Below, in pieces: positions 1 through 14,752 of a DNA stretch of 64,000 nt. Under the pieces are notes generated by a model. The model saw only the letters and a list, made by a program, of their open reading frames with translations. It did no database searches and was not told the origin of the DNA. The stretch is from Petrosia ficiformis (taxonomy: Eukaryota; Porifera; Demospongiae; Haplosclerida; Petrosiidae). The first letter of the stretch is position 1. The number at the start of each line of letters is the position of its first letter. The stretch lies in the NCBI GenBank assembly GCA_947044365.1, contig OX345643.1:2134501-2198500 (forward strand). The letters are read 5' to 3'. Made by a program: the position numbers and the translations under genes.

Positions 1-3000
1 AACTTCCTCAATCATGATTTTCATGAGGGTAGATCCCAATTGACGAGTATCAGTTTTACGTCTAGCCTCGCCTGGAATGGGTTCTCCAACACCAATATTA
101 TAATTGAATGCTGGAAGTGAGTCCAAAAATTCACACCGTCTCTTCATGTACCTGTGATTATAATAATTATGATGTATATTACTAATCATGTGACCAAAGG
201 AAAAGATGTATAATAAATAATGTAATATATTGTGTGATAAGCTTATTGTGTGACCTGATGAACAATTTTTGTGTGATCTTGGTTCTCAGTATGTGTTCTG
301 GCAAAAATTCGAGCAACAAAGAATTGCATGCCTCCTTTGTGAGGTCATCATCTTCACTGAATTTAATTTTTTTGTTTGAATCCCTTGGTACTAATAAAGG
401 AAAACAAGTGGAATGAAACAATGAATAAGCGGATTAAACAAATGGATAGACAAACAAATGGAGAAAAAAAATTGTACTAACCTTGTTTGTACAGCCTATC
501 AATTCCTTTGGTTCCTCCAATCTTGTACGCTCTCAAGTACTTACATACTAGCTGGACATCTGCATCAATAGCATAAGGAGTGTCTGGATGGATAACATGA
601 GGAGATCCCAGGAGATGCAACGTGGAAATTGCCTCACAAAACATGTCTAGAGACTCTTTAGGTTTGTATGTATGATGGAGAGAAGGTACTTCAATATATA
701 TTGCCCACTCTTGTCCTCCAGGCAGATGAAAGGAGGTTCCAGTAGATTGGTCCTCAACATAGCCAAGTACTAGAAAATTAAAGAAAAACCATCCAATTGT
801 TTCCATAAGTTTTTGTGGATATAACGATTCTTTCTTGTCTTGCTCTACTCCATGATACATTAATAATGTGAAATTAAAATAGACAGCACAGTTACTAGTG
901 TTATGAGGTAGAGTATTGAGACGGTTAATAGCATTAAGAGGAGTAAAAGCCTCATTCACAGCTATTGTCAAATGAGCTGGACTCTGAGCTAACTGCTGAC
1001 GAATATAGTGTGTCTTCCCATCTCCTGCATGACCAAATACCAACTGTATACAAGAGAAGTCTGATGGCTTCAGAACCTTCCTTTTTAAGATTATAGCCGC
1101 ATCATCAAATGTCATATCAGGACCATCCTCCTAAATGAAGGTAAATTACTAACTAAAACTATGTGTATCACAGCATGACTAAAAGTCACTCACGTTCACC
1201 ATGACCTTAGAAAAATGTTTAGTTTGGAAGGACCAACACCTTTTTTCTTTCCCCATTTTCACGTAATTATCCTTCCCATTCTTTTTGTGTATGAAATTTC
1301 AATCATTACTGAGTTACAATATAATCATTTACACCTTATGACATTAAACTATACACAGTAATAATTTATTATTATTACATATAAGCCATTTCAACCTATG
1401 TGCACTTTGTAATTTTGAGGTCACAATGAATGTGAACAGACTTTACCTCACATTGTTGATAGTTAAAGTATTATTTACATATTAATAAAAATAGGTATAC
1501 GAGCATGATGATACGCAAGTAAAATTGCTTGTGATTGGTATCAAAATTTTTTTTTGTAAAAGCTTGCAATGCATTGTGTTATTTGGTGAGAGGATTGTGT
1601 ATTGCATTATGACTTTGAGGAACTAATCAAAACTTCATCAGATGACAATAAAACTAATTGAATAGGATCTTCTGTGTTAATTGCTACCCATGATGAACAC
1701 CACTATATCTGAGGAAGGTAAGAATTAGATTTTTGATAGACACGTATCTCGTGTTTTCTCCTGACTTGTAAGCAGTTGTATCGAGATTTGACATTTGGGA
1801 TTATCCTGCAGTTGTGTGAATGATCAAGTGATAAGCTTATGGTTTAGCCTGTAGATGTTTGGTGGATTTTAATAAATTGCTTGAAGAAAACTGTATTCAC
1901 TTTATCATGCCCAAAATTCAACAAAATTATGATTAAATTTTATACAACATAAGAAGTAATGCAGCTATGTATTCACCACCATTGGTGTTGAAACAAATAG
2001 AAACTTTACTGTTCTCATTGTAATGTATATTCTATGACTTCTATGACATATATCAATACAAATCACTTGTCTATGTGTTTACATCTTCATAATTGTATTT
2101 GTGTATGTTTTGTTTATATGTCTATCTATCTGTTTCATTCATGTAACCAAACCTTATGTTCCCAATATTTCATCCAGGGTACTTGTCGTAATACTGAGGG
2201 AGAAGTTTCAATGAAATGAACTGTTGAAACATTCTTAGATTCTCCTGATAGTTTGTGATGTTTCAGAAGTTTCATTAACAACTATAAAATGGATGAATGT
2301 AAAAAATAGATGGATGGATGGATGGATTGAGTGTAGTGGATTGATGAATAAGTGTATGAATGTGATGGATCAGGATGGATGAATGGACAGATAAGTAGAT
2401 ATTGCACATGCACCTCTTGAGGTAGTTTGTTAACTTCTAATATTAAATATAGTAGAGAATGATGTTTAACCCTCTCCATAAATATTTTTAACTCCTCTTC
2501 ATTTGTTGAGGGATGACAATAAAACACTTCAAAGGATTCAGGAACTCCCTCATAAATTTCTGTTATGAGACGAAGCAGTTGAGACTGTGTATATCCTGGA
2601 GCATAATGTAACTGATACGTGCCTTGTGGAGAACCTGAGGGAGGAGAGACAGAGAGAGACAAAGAAATAGAAAGAGAAAGGAAAAGTAGGATTGAACACA
2701 AATAGCAAGACGAACATACAGACACATATAAAGACCAACAGACAGACAGACAAACAGACATGCACATGTACATATATATACAAACATTTATACCTAAAGT
2801 AGTATGAGAGAATGGTGTTGTAGCAAAATGAGAGACAATATTACATGTATTTCTTCTTTGACCACTTCTTTGCTTAAGAAGAAATGGTTGGAGATCATGA
2901 AAGCTACATATCAGCTGGAGAAATTCTCCTAACAGCTGAATGGGTGTGTTGTCCTCTTGTAGCTTCTCTTGAGTCATTTTGATTGCTTTCTACAAGGAAT

Positions 3001-6000
3001 TACCATAATAATGTATTATAATTTGAAAATATCATGTACAAACCTGTACAACTGGTTTCAGTTTCTTACGTACAATAAGATTATTTTCAAAAAGGAATGT
3101 TATTTCTCTCATAATGGCATCAAAATCAAGATCATTGTCATCCTGATCAAGTAGTGAGTAGAGATGTAGGAGTTTTGGAACAGAAAAGAACAAAAGCCAG
3201 CAGTACTTTTGACGAAGAATGGACACCTTTTCTGTCCATTGAAGTAAAGTATGCTCAATTTCATTAACCTGTAGAAAAGAAGGAGGGGTGGAGGGAAACC
3301 AAATTGAAAAAAAGAGAATGGCTAAACAGAAGTAACATTACAAATTTCATACAATGAATAATGAGGGTAGAAAGAATGAAGGCCAAGAATGAGCTGAAAA
3401 GAAAGTGATGAAACTTTTTACATTAGTGGCAATAGATAATAGACCATAATGTGAAGCCTGGGGATACAGCAACCTTTCAAGAAACCTTTAATAATTGTCT
3501 CCACGGGTATAAAATCAGTCATGTGGCAAATAATAATTTTTTCAAATTACTCACTTCCATTTTGCACAGGAAACTAGCTAAATTTGGTATCTAGGTGGAG
3601 CAAGAGTTTACATTTCTGCCTGTACAAATGGCTGAATAGCTATATAACGAGCTTTTGAATGTAAATGTTTGACAAAATTATTATATGCCAAATGACTGAT
3701 TTTTGCATCCATAGTTACAACTATTAAATTTCAATGATTTTAAGTACTGAAATTTGTTGAGAATTAAATATCCCTGATTTTCAAAAGTTTAGTCTCAGTT
3801 GGAGTATGCTTTGCAAATTGCCAGAGTTTGCTACTCATCATTTTTCAAACAATAGTACACACTAACATCATGGCTAAGAAGGCAGACCATAATGTACATT
3901 ATGGAATCAAGGATTGGAATTATTTTAGCAGAGATACCCATCCAATAGATGAGTTATTTATTAGGAGGTAATTCATCCCTTGGGTGAGCATATTAGCTAG
4001 TAAAATAATATAATACTGGTACAGGTATTATTATTATTAAATTTTACATGTATATACAATGTACACACGCATACATATACTGACCATGGCCTCAGCATCA
4101 GGTGCTAATTTACTACATAGAAGGACAGGTAAGTCACAATGTTTTTGATAACGAGGATGACCTAATTCACGTAACTTCGTAAATAACTCCAACAATTTAT
4201 TGCCAGTCTATGAGTATCAGAAAATATCCAAAATTATATAAGAACAATAAAGTACATGTATGTAGGTTCAGTACAATATGTTAGTAACTAATAATAGTAA
4301 CACATGTAGACCGTTCTATTAATAGAAACATTTAGACAATCCTATTAATTTAGACTGTTCTATTAATGGTAACATTTAGACTGTTCCAATAATACCAATA
4401 TCTACTGTTATAAAACTTACTGAATTAAGATGTAAAAACTGTTCTATTTTATCATTTCCTTCTTTCTTTGTGTCCAGAAACCCCAGTTTCATCACAAAGT
4501 CACCAATCTGTTCACTACTCCACCTCCGTTCCACACTTCCCTTTGTCACAGGAAAAGTCCGCTCCTCTTGTCTAGCACCAATCATCATAGGTTGAAGCGA
4601 TGGGCACACTGTGGGTAAGGTGTTCAATTTATATGTAGGTCCAGAATCAAGTCTTTCTTCAAACTCCTCAAGTGATGTATTTGATGCAGTTCTTCGATTA
4701 GACCTGGCCTCCTGAAATGATTGGTAGATCAGAAGAATATTAGACTGGTCGTTGGACAACTGGAACTGGTATTCACCAGTGCTCAGTATATCGTCCAGTT
4801 CTTTGGCAACATTTTCTAATGTATCACCCTGTAGAGATAATAGACAGAGTTACATATTACCAAAATCATACACAAATATAGACGTCATAGAATGTGTCTC
4901 ACCTCCAATTTTGAAAACCAAAGTCTTATAAGAGTGATGTTCTCATTGACAGTCTCAAGTTGTTTCAGTCCATGAGTAGTCTCAAGTTGAATTACCTTAA
5001 TCATGAGTTCTTTGAAACTGATATCCTGCTCCATGAAAGGTGCAATGAATTCAAAGGCAGCTCTCAAATGATTGAGAACATTTTCGTCGTACTCCTCATG
5101 TTGAAGTTGTGCTGTGATCAGCTGGTACTGCTCCCGAAATATGTTTTGTCCTCGATTACCCATAAACTGTTTATCACGAATGAACTGGTAAAAGGCTGGA
5201 CTATCAGATATGGCTGAAAACAGGTCAAGACAGTTGTATTTAGTATGCTCACCAAGACACAGTGCCTTCTTTATGACCCTCATCTTTTCAATGGCTTCTA
5301 ATGGCTTCAAAGAAGATCGATTCTTCTCGGATTTGAGATCTTGTATAATTATCATCAGGCTTTTGAGGGTTTCATCTTCAAGACATTTGGTCAGTCCATA
5401 CTGATGACACACACTATGTATCTTGTCAATATGATGTGTGAATTGAAATAGTTCCAACATACATCTCACACCTTCTAAACCCTCACTATGTTCACAATCC
5501 ATCACCAAGAACTTTCTTAAGATACTAAACTCTGCCTCTGTATTGATAGTCTCAAGTTGTAGAGCACCATTGCCAATTATATCAGAGTATGTCACAGTAC
5601 ATTGGACAATTTTTAACAGCAATTCTTCCACGCTCTCTAAAGCTTTCTGTAATGTATTTATAGACAGACCCTCTTTATTTTGAACACTAACACTGGATGA
5701 ATCATGTTTTTTAGAGGGCATAGCAAGCATTACAGAGGGAGATCGTTTCTCAGCTTTTTTTGGAGGAGAAGTGGCTGTTAAGTGCTGCAAATGTTTGAGA
5801 AGATGTTTGTCAAACAGCTCACTGCCATGAAGATAAAAGAATACAAACATGTTCATGAGGTTTTTAACAGGTTCGAGAAACTGATATATCTTGTCAAGCA
5901 ATGTTTGAAGCTCATTAAGTGAAAAGGACTTTGTTAATATCAGAGAGATGTCTTGACCAGGCTCAAATTTCCTAACAGAGGGTGGTAATACATTGTGTAT

Positions 6001-9000
6001 GCATTGTTCAACGAGAACCTTGTGGTCACCAGGAAACGAAATTTTACGAGACATTGCTTCTTGTAACTCAGGAATAAGGCTCACTCCATATCTGTTCAAG
6101 AGCTCTGGTAAAGTACAATACTTGACCTCCGGGTGATTTGGAACATAACGAAGCAAACAGACGTGAAGGAGTTCAAAACAACTTGAGAAACTATTCTTCA
6201 TTTCTAATATATGCTGTATTTCCTCTACATATGAATTGGCATGTAATGCTTGTCCGAGCACAGCGATGTCTGCAATATGATTATCATAATCACATATCTC
6301 ATCCCAATTAACATTGGAGTGCTCAAACTTATTATGATGTACAGAGAGAAAATGTTGAACACGTCCCACCCAATGGAAGTACTTCTGTACATCAACCCAT
6401 GGACATTCATCAACCTCTTCAGGCATGAGTAGACATTGATGATCGTGCAACTTACGAGAGTTGCAGTAAGTATTGAATATCCTACTTAATTGTGTGACAA
6501 GATATTGGAAATGATGTACCCATTCTAAGTTTGTTTCTGTAATAGTGACCTTTTCACACCCAGTTGCAACCACTCCCCAGTAGAACCTTTGAATTGGTGA
6601 GAGAGATGCAAACCATGAGATATTTTGACAGAGAGCATCGACTGATAGAACTAAAATATCTTTAAGGTGCTGGCTCATGTTCTTCTCTGTCCATTGAGAA
6701 GCCTTTAATACTTGGATTACTTCCTAGAATCAAAGGAAAAGAAGTAGTCATAGAATTGTACAAGGATCAGGAGAGTGCAAATTAGCATAAAGTCAGGAAA
6801 TGTACTATGAGTATGGAATCAAACAGATAATTATAATGATGAGACTAAGGCAAACATCGTCAATCCTACCCAAAACACACACACACAAACACATGCATAC
6901 ACATACATGTGCACAGTAACATGACTGATTATCTAAGTTAGCAAAGACCTGTATACATGGAGCTTTTAGAAACCACACATGTGTATGACCGTGAATTTTA
7001 TATCTTATGTGATGTATTGAGAGGGTAAACTCTGACATGTCTTGTCTTAGCAGTGACCTTTGTGACCCATAGTTTGTAAAGTATGAACTGGTAAACTTTA
7101 TAATTCAGATAGAGAGGGAGGGTTGAGGTCCCACCAGATGTTTTTAACTTCCATTTCAAGATCAGTCTACAAGTAAATCTGTATTAACTAGTCTAAAAGT
7201 TACCAAGGTATCAAAACACGTGTATATTTTAGTAATTAGAAATTGATACATGTACAATTTCTGTGTACTTGAGAGTACTTGCATAAATGGTTGGTAATTC
7301 CCAATTACATGACCAAGTTATATAATGGTTAGATCCTGTATACTTAGAGATGACGGCTTTGTTTCTTGTGGGGACAGACATGTTCTTTGCCAACCCCCTC
7401 TATATTTTTTCTAAGACACACACACACAGACACACACATACTGACCAACTGCAGTACATTAAGTACTATCCAATGAAAGGCATGTTGTTTCTTGTCAGCA
7501 ATATAACCAATAATATCCTGTATCTTGTTCATAATCACTGGATGCAGGTTGTTCCTCTGAATATACTCTCGTAAAAAAGAGGAGAACATGTCTCCCACAA
7601 GGCTACCATCTCCTGCTCCAGGTTCATTCTCAGCTGCAAATAGCAGGGGAACGTTTAGTCGAAGAACATCAGGAATAAAGTCACCAGCTCGTTTGTTTGA
7701 TCTGTAGCTTTCAGCAACTGACTTTAAAAATTCCAGTAAATGTGTCTGTGGCTCTTCATTTTGGAAACTATGAGGATAAAATAACAAAAACTGCTCAGTG
7801 TAGTATATACATTTAGTCTCATCCCAGCTACCCACAGATACCTTTTTACTTATTTAAGTAAAAAGACTTTAATTAAAATAATATTAAATAAATGCTGTTA
7901 CTGTAAAGATGCCAGATCACTATGGAGAAGAAATGAGTTGCTGTTACTTAAGTATACAAACACATGCTTCGAAAGTAGTAAACTGTATAAGCATTGGACT
8001 GAAGTTGCCAGATGCCCATTTGCTCATTATGAGTATGGGTAGCTAGAGATGAGACTATGTATTATACAAGTATAATAATTAAAAATATAATTGAATATTC
8101 CGGAATGATTGAGCAATTCAAAACATTATTTTATTTTATTTTTTTTGTTTCACCAAATATTTCAGTAGCTACATGTATATTGCTAAATGTATCAGTGGTA
8201 ATATAGTAAATGTATGTCTACTATTCATTTATACTGGTGTACATGTATCTTACCGTTCCAGTACAGCAGTAAAAAACTCAGTCCATATGGCATCGCTAAT
8301 CTTTATTCCACAGGGAATATGATACTGCTTCAAATAATCATGTACAAACTTGATAGGAGAATGATTGGTCAAGTGGATGGAGAGATGAATAGGTAAATAG
8401 ATTTGTATATAGATAAATGGGTAGATGAAAAAATCAATGGATGGATGGGATGATGGATATTGGATGAATGGATAGATGGACGACAAGGTTGGGGTCAATT
8501 ATACTAAAATGTAGTTAATTACAATTAAAATTACATTCAGTCAATTACAAAAATGTGATTTAACCAATTACAATTACATTTACAATTACTCTTGATATAT
8601 GATTGTAAGTGCAATTATAACTACCAGCTGCTTGATGATTAATAGTACTTTCAAGTGTCTACATACAGATGGCAGTTAAACATTGCTGCATTCAATAGAC
8701 ATAAGTTATTCAAATGTGTTGTCACTTAACCGGCATCAGTCAGGTCAAAAAGTTTTTCCTGCAATAATTAAAAGGTGTTCAACAGGAGCAGATGATCTAA
8801 GTAATGCTCCACAAGTTGTGCTAAAGTATTGTATTTACTCTTTTTTCTAATAATCCATTACATTCTGTGCAAAGTGACCACTCCCTACCAAATGTTATTT
8901 CAAGAACTACCACAGGCCTTGCATTTTCAAAGAATTGCCCAAACAAGCTTGACTATGTTTTAAATAAAGGTTCAGTTGCCTTAAGAAACTGCACATGATT

Positions 9001-9829
9001 CTTGTAACTGTGTGGCTGGCTGAATTTCTGTGTCTTTTAACTTGAGGTTTTCTGTGAGCTACCTCTGCCACTGCAATTATACACAGTTACAATAATAGTG
9101 ACACATTTACAATTACAATTACAATTACTGGTATCTGGCAATATTCAATATATACAATTACAAAAAATGTAATTAATTATACTAATTACCAATTACAAAT
9201 GTAATTCACCCCAACCCTGATGGATGATAGCCTAAACTCACTGCAGTTGGCCAAATCCTAATATTTACATAAAGAGGAAAGAACATTTGAATTGAGAGAT
9301 CAGGAAAAATGTTTCTTGTCTTCTCTAGGATTTGCTTTTTAATGTGTTTTCTGACATTCTCATCAGCAATGACACTTCTTCTCTTGGGAAATAAAAACAT
9401 TTTGGTGAGAGTAACTTCTGTGACACAAATTGTATCTAAAAGGAGGTTTATCCACTTAAAGAGCTCATCCTTAAAGTATTTATGCTGTGGGCTTTTGTCC
9501 CATCCCTTACGAACCCACAAATCCATCATACCATCCAAAAATGAGATACCCTGCGGAAAAAGATGAATAAATATCAATAGAAAAACAGACAGACGGACAG
9601 ACAGACAGACAGACAGAGCATCAGAGTAGATAGAGAGAACATCTCACTTCATCAATAACTCCAAGTACAGTTCCTTCTGCACTTGCTTTTCCAATATAAA
9701 TTTGGTCCCGAGATTGGAGAAATGGTGTAAAGTGTCCTCGTAAATTAACCATTACATGAACAAGTAGTTCGCTATCACTCTGAATGAAACCCTCCAGAGA
9801 CACTAAAACATCTCTGAATATACAACAAC

Positions 9830-9865
<36 letters not shown>

Positions 9866-10149
9866 AATACTAATAATACAATTAGTAATAATAATAATAA
9901 TAATGTAACGGGTTCTCGTATGAAGTGGAGGAGTCTCGGTGTGAAAGATGGAGCCCCCATTTCTCTTTACATAGACTAATTAGAATTTATCAATAATACT
10001 ATGTTTTTGCATAAATTTAACTGCTATGGTTCTCATAATAATAATAATCCCAATATTTATATTATATATATATAATTATATATATATATATATATATATA
10101 ATATTTAATTATATATATATATATAATTATATATATTTGCCCTTCCTTC

Positions 10150-10187
<38 letters not shown>

Positions 10188-13100
10188 TAATAATAATAAT
10201 AATAATTGGGGCGAAGCCCCACACTAGTCGAGAATCTTGCTTGCTTGCATACGTACGTCTTTTTTTCCCACGGGGGACCACTTGGCCCCAGGCAGGGTGA
10301 AATAGCTTTAACTAATTAATAAGCGTTTACTACTTCGCCCCCACAATGTTTTACATTCATCTAGTAATAATAAATTAGGGCTGAGCGATATTGGTATTAT
10401 CATATTACGATAGATAATTGCCGATAACGATAATATCGCGATAATTTAGTACGTACGTTACAATTAACGCACGCATTGTAGCTAAAATTCTAAATCACAT
10501 TCTTCTGTCTTTAGCTTACTTTTATGGAGTAATCTATAAGCTTATTGATGCCTCCAGTTCCAGTGAGAGTGAAAACCAGTTCCACCTGGAAAGCTAATAT
10601 GCTAGTGAAAAGTGGGCGTTGCCTGAGAGTGATTTATCGATCAAACACAGGCTCATAATGTAAAAATTTCTTGCTCTAACTGCAGTAATAGCTATATCTA
10701 GATATCAAAAAAAGCTGTAGTGACTGTTAACCTTACAGATGCTTTCATCAAATTCATAATTGCGCATGCGCAGACACACGTGGTATTATCGCGACACAAA
10801 TTTTTTTTATAATCGTTATCGCGATCGCCAAAAATATCGATAAATCGCTCAGCCATAATAATGATGATGATAAGCACGATAAACATAAACAACAAAACAG
10901 AACAAGATATATAGAGAAAAAAGTATCCCTATGATTGCTTTGTGGTTTCCTACATTCAGTAATCATGGCTGACTTTCTCATGTATTAAACAAAACATCCT
11001 ATTAAGGTATGTGTACATATTATGAAACAGCTCCTATTATAAAACACACCACCAAACTTGCTCAGGCATAACATACTGAGCTGTCTTACGTTTATCCAGA
11101 TCTAGATGAAGTTTAGTTCATAGAAAGTATGAAGTGCCATAAACTACATGTAGCTAGGTGCTATGAAAGGGTGGGGCTGAAATATTTGTGCATGCTAAGT
11201 TTAATAATTATGAGAAAGAAGCAGCAGTAAGTGGCAAGTTTGCTTTTAAATCATTTATAGTATTTCTTAGTCTAGGACACCCAAATAGAAATTATGGACA
11301 GAAGAAGCAATGACTTCAGCAGTGACTGAATGTGGAAAGAGAATGAAAATTAGAGAAGCAGCTCGCTGATATAATGTACCAATAACAACCTTCTGAGAAG
11401 GGTAAATGAAACCGTTTGATTAGCATGCAAACCAGGACATAATCCTAACCTGTCACTTCATTCATTTTCATATGCAAGAGCTAAATCTTTAATTAGAAGA
11501 TTCCCCCAATGATTATATTTCCTCATGTTCGAATACCAGAATCCTTTAAAATTAATGGAAGTATTTTAGCAGGACAAAAAAAGGTTGGGTTACAGGGGAT
11601 CTTTATTTAAAATAGTTTAAATTTTTTATCCAGTATTGTTAATACAAGATGGCCATTTAAGTCATATTTTTCTTGAGCTAATTGAAGTTACTAGAAAAAA
11701 ACAACATTAACCTTTTATGCTTACTGGCTCACACAACTCATGTGATGCAACCTCGGGATGTTGGCGTTTTTAGCAGCTTTAAACATAATGTAGATCTGGC
11801 ACTGAATGCAAGTTCTGCTGGGCATGTACATACAACGATGGTATATCTTTTATTGTGTTCGAAGCTTGGCCAAAACGTTTAACACCCATTAACCTTATGA
11901 GTGGATTTAGAAAGACAGGAATTCATCCTTTAAATCCAGGATATATCAAGGACAGAGAGACAGCTCCTTGTTTGGCATGACAGGCATGTTACCATGATCC
12001 TGTATCCAGTACCTCTGATGCAGATACATCAGAAAGGTTGAATTCTTTAGAAATTTGTGTTCCTGCAAGTGATAGTCAAAGCCCCAAATCAGGATCCGTG
12101 GATTCTATATCAAGTGCTATGGACACTCTACTAATTCAACCACATATATCTTTTAAATCTAAACGAAAAGCTAAACCTGGATATAACAGTTCAGCAGCAG
12201 ATTGTCTGAAGAACCAAAAAAGAAAAGGCAAAAAAAGCAACAAAAGAATGCCCCAAGAAAGGACATAAAAGAAAGAAATGATCTGGGTAAACAGACAGAC
12301 AAGAGAGGCAGAAAGTCATACAAGTAAGCTACAGGAAAAGCAGCTAAGATTGTAGGTAGTGTTAACAGAAAAGCAGCTAAGAAAGGTTCTGATAGTAGAA
12401 CTATAATTGATGGAGAAAGTGAAATAGACAGTGATGGAAGAAAACTAGACAGGAAAGAAGATAATTGAGTAGCAGTAAACATTCAAGAAGATGGTGACAG
12501 TTCATCAGATTGTGAGTGTCCTGTATGTGGTGAACGTTATGGTGACAGGTCTGCTACCTGGATACAATGCAACATTTGTGAAGAATGGGATGATGTAGAT
12601 TGTAATGATCTTCCTGATGACTATTTCTGCTACCAGTGTAATGATTCACGACTTTTTTGTTGCTTCAATCGATTTCGTTTCATAATTAGAATGTTTCTTA
12701 AATAGTACTTCTGATACATTAAATTATTTGATTCTTGTAAAACATGCCCAGTAATCCTTTGACACAGATCAAATATTTCAGTAATCTTTCTGCATATTAC
12801 TGCTTGGTTTTAGTATAGAGTTCAATGGTGAATTTTAAAATTTTATATTTTTCTCCAAGGTGATAATGAAATTTCATGTGGTGCATTTATATAGTTACAA
12901 AGTGCTATCTCAGGTGTGAGTTGCAACATATAACAGTTCCTGATTGTGTATACTGGCTGTTCTATTGCGCAGTATTTACAAGGAGTTTATCTGCCATCTT
13001 CCGCCACTGAAAATGTATGTAGGCAATAAAAAATTTTCAGTTTTTGTTAATTTTGAAGTGTTGTCATGAATTAAAATTTTGATTGGTGGACTTAATACGG

Positions 13101-14701
13101 TATAATACAAAGTATATACTATTGATTGTGAGTATTTTGCAATGGATTATAAAATTTTAAATTTTTACAAATTTGGGTTCAAAACGGGAGAAAATGAAGA
13201 AAATCTTCAACTACGCCCACTATTAATGATTTTTATTTAGCAGCTGAAGAATTGTTTGTTGGTGATTGCTGCTATTGTAACTTAGATTACAGCTCATTAA
13301 AATGCTGCAATCTGATGGGTCAAATAGAGGTTTCTCAATTCCATAGTAAACCTACTTTTAATTGATTAGTAAACCTATGATCACTTAGTAAACCTGTTGT
13401 AGTGTTGCTATAGGAATGTCACACAACAAACAGAAGCAAAGTTTGTTGTAAGGCTGGATCTGTTGATTTTTACAAGCGAGAAAGTCGCTAAAGTGTGGGC
13501 GTTGACCACTGACTACTGCATTTGTAAAAACACTTGTCTAGCTGCTTTCTATCAACAAACGAAGAATGGTTTTAGTATCCTCAGCCTTCTTAAAAGGTCT
13601 TCTGTCCAACTAAGTAAGCTGAAATCCAAAAGTTACACAGCTGACAAAATCGAGATGTGAGCAAAGAAAGTGTCCTGTATGATGAAAATAATTTAAACTA
13701 AAGTTACACCAATTATGAAGCTGACAGAGTGGAAAGTAATGAAGAATCAATCAAGAAAGATGAAACTCAGTGTTGAAGTTGAACTTAAACAATTGTTATT
13801 TATGTTATTATAATACTTTAAAAATGATTTTTCAATGTTGTATATTAATCATGTTGTTATGGTAATTATCTCGACGACATAGTATACCAGGTTCCGTGTC
13901 ATGACATCAGTGTGCATTGCAATTTCCAGGTATGAGTTCCTAAATGCTATTACTGAGTTTATGGGAATATTATGATTAGTTAAAGGTATGCAAGTTTGCT
14001 TCCAAATAAATCTGATCTTTTGCTACCACACACTTCAGGAGGAGAACAAAAGAGCTTAAATGATTCATAATTAGGACAAGCCCTTATAGTTTTTATTTTG
14101 ATTATATACTTTTTTTTACTTTTTAGAGGTTCTTGTAAAACTTTAGGAATAAATTGTACCTAGAACAGCTATTAGTTCCAGTTTCTATGTAAAGCTACAA
14201 GCAGCTTTCTCCTGCTGGTCGGTAGAGCTTGAATGTGCGTTCTATTACGCGCCACACACATCAATTGACCAAGCCCCTGCAATGATGCAACTTCCTTAAC
14301 TACGTATAAAACACATACTTGCGTAAGTGACACAAACATATCAGGGCATAAACGAAGGTGATGTTTACACCTTCGAAGGTTTGTTTCAACTAGAACAAGA
14401 AGGTTCACGAAGTGTATACAAGTGTTTATCTAATGGGAGACCTCTTAATTCAGAAGATGGCAGATGAGGTTCAGTACATTCTGGTTTTGAAAGTCCACAC
14501 TCTCATCCATGGTCTCTTCGCTCTGAGTCATTATCAATCTCCACGTGACAAATGTAAATAATTAATTAAGAGTTATAAATAATTATTGTAGCAAATAATT
14601 AACCACGTGTTAATTGCGAACCTTTGTGGAATGGATTTTACCTTCGAAGGTAAGGAATTGTAACGAACCTTCGAATGTTACCACCTTTGTTTATGCCCTG
14701 A

Positions 14702-14752
<51 letters not shown>

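Noticed and set aside
2282..2793. Extended frame past RNF213-like exon 2989-2794 into Cys/Ser/Leu-rich sequence
   Set aside because: That stretch translates a simple-sequence intron. A GT donor at 2793 and an AG acceptor before 2634 fit the phase.
9829..10206. CRISPR-like periodicity
   Set aside because: These are AAT and AT microsatellites with no spacers. The window is eukaryotic.
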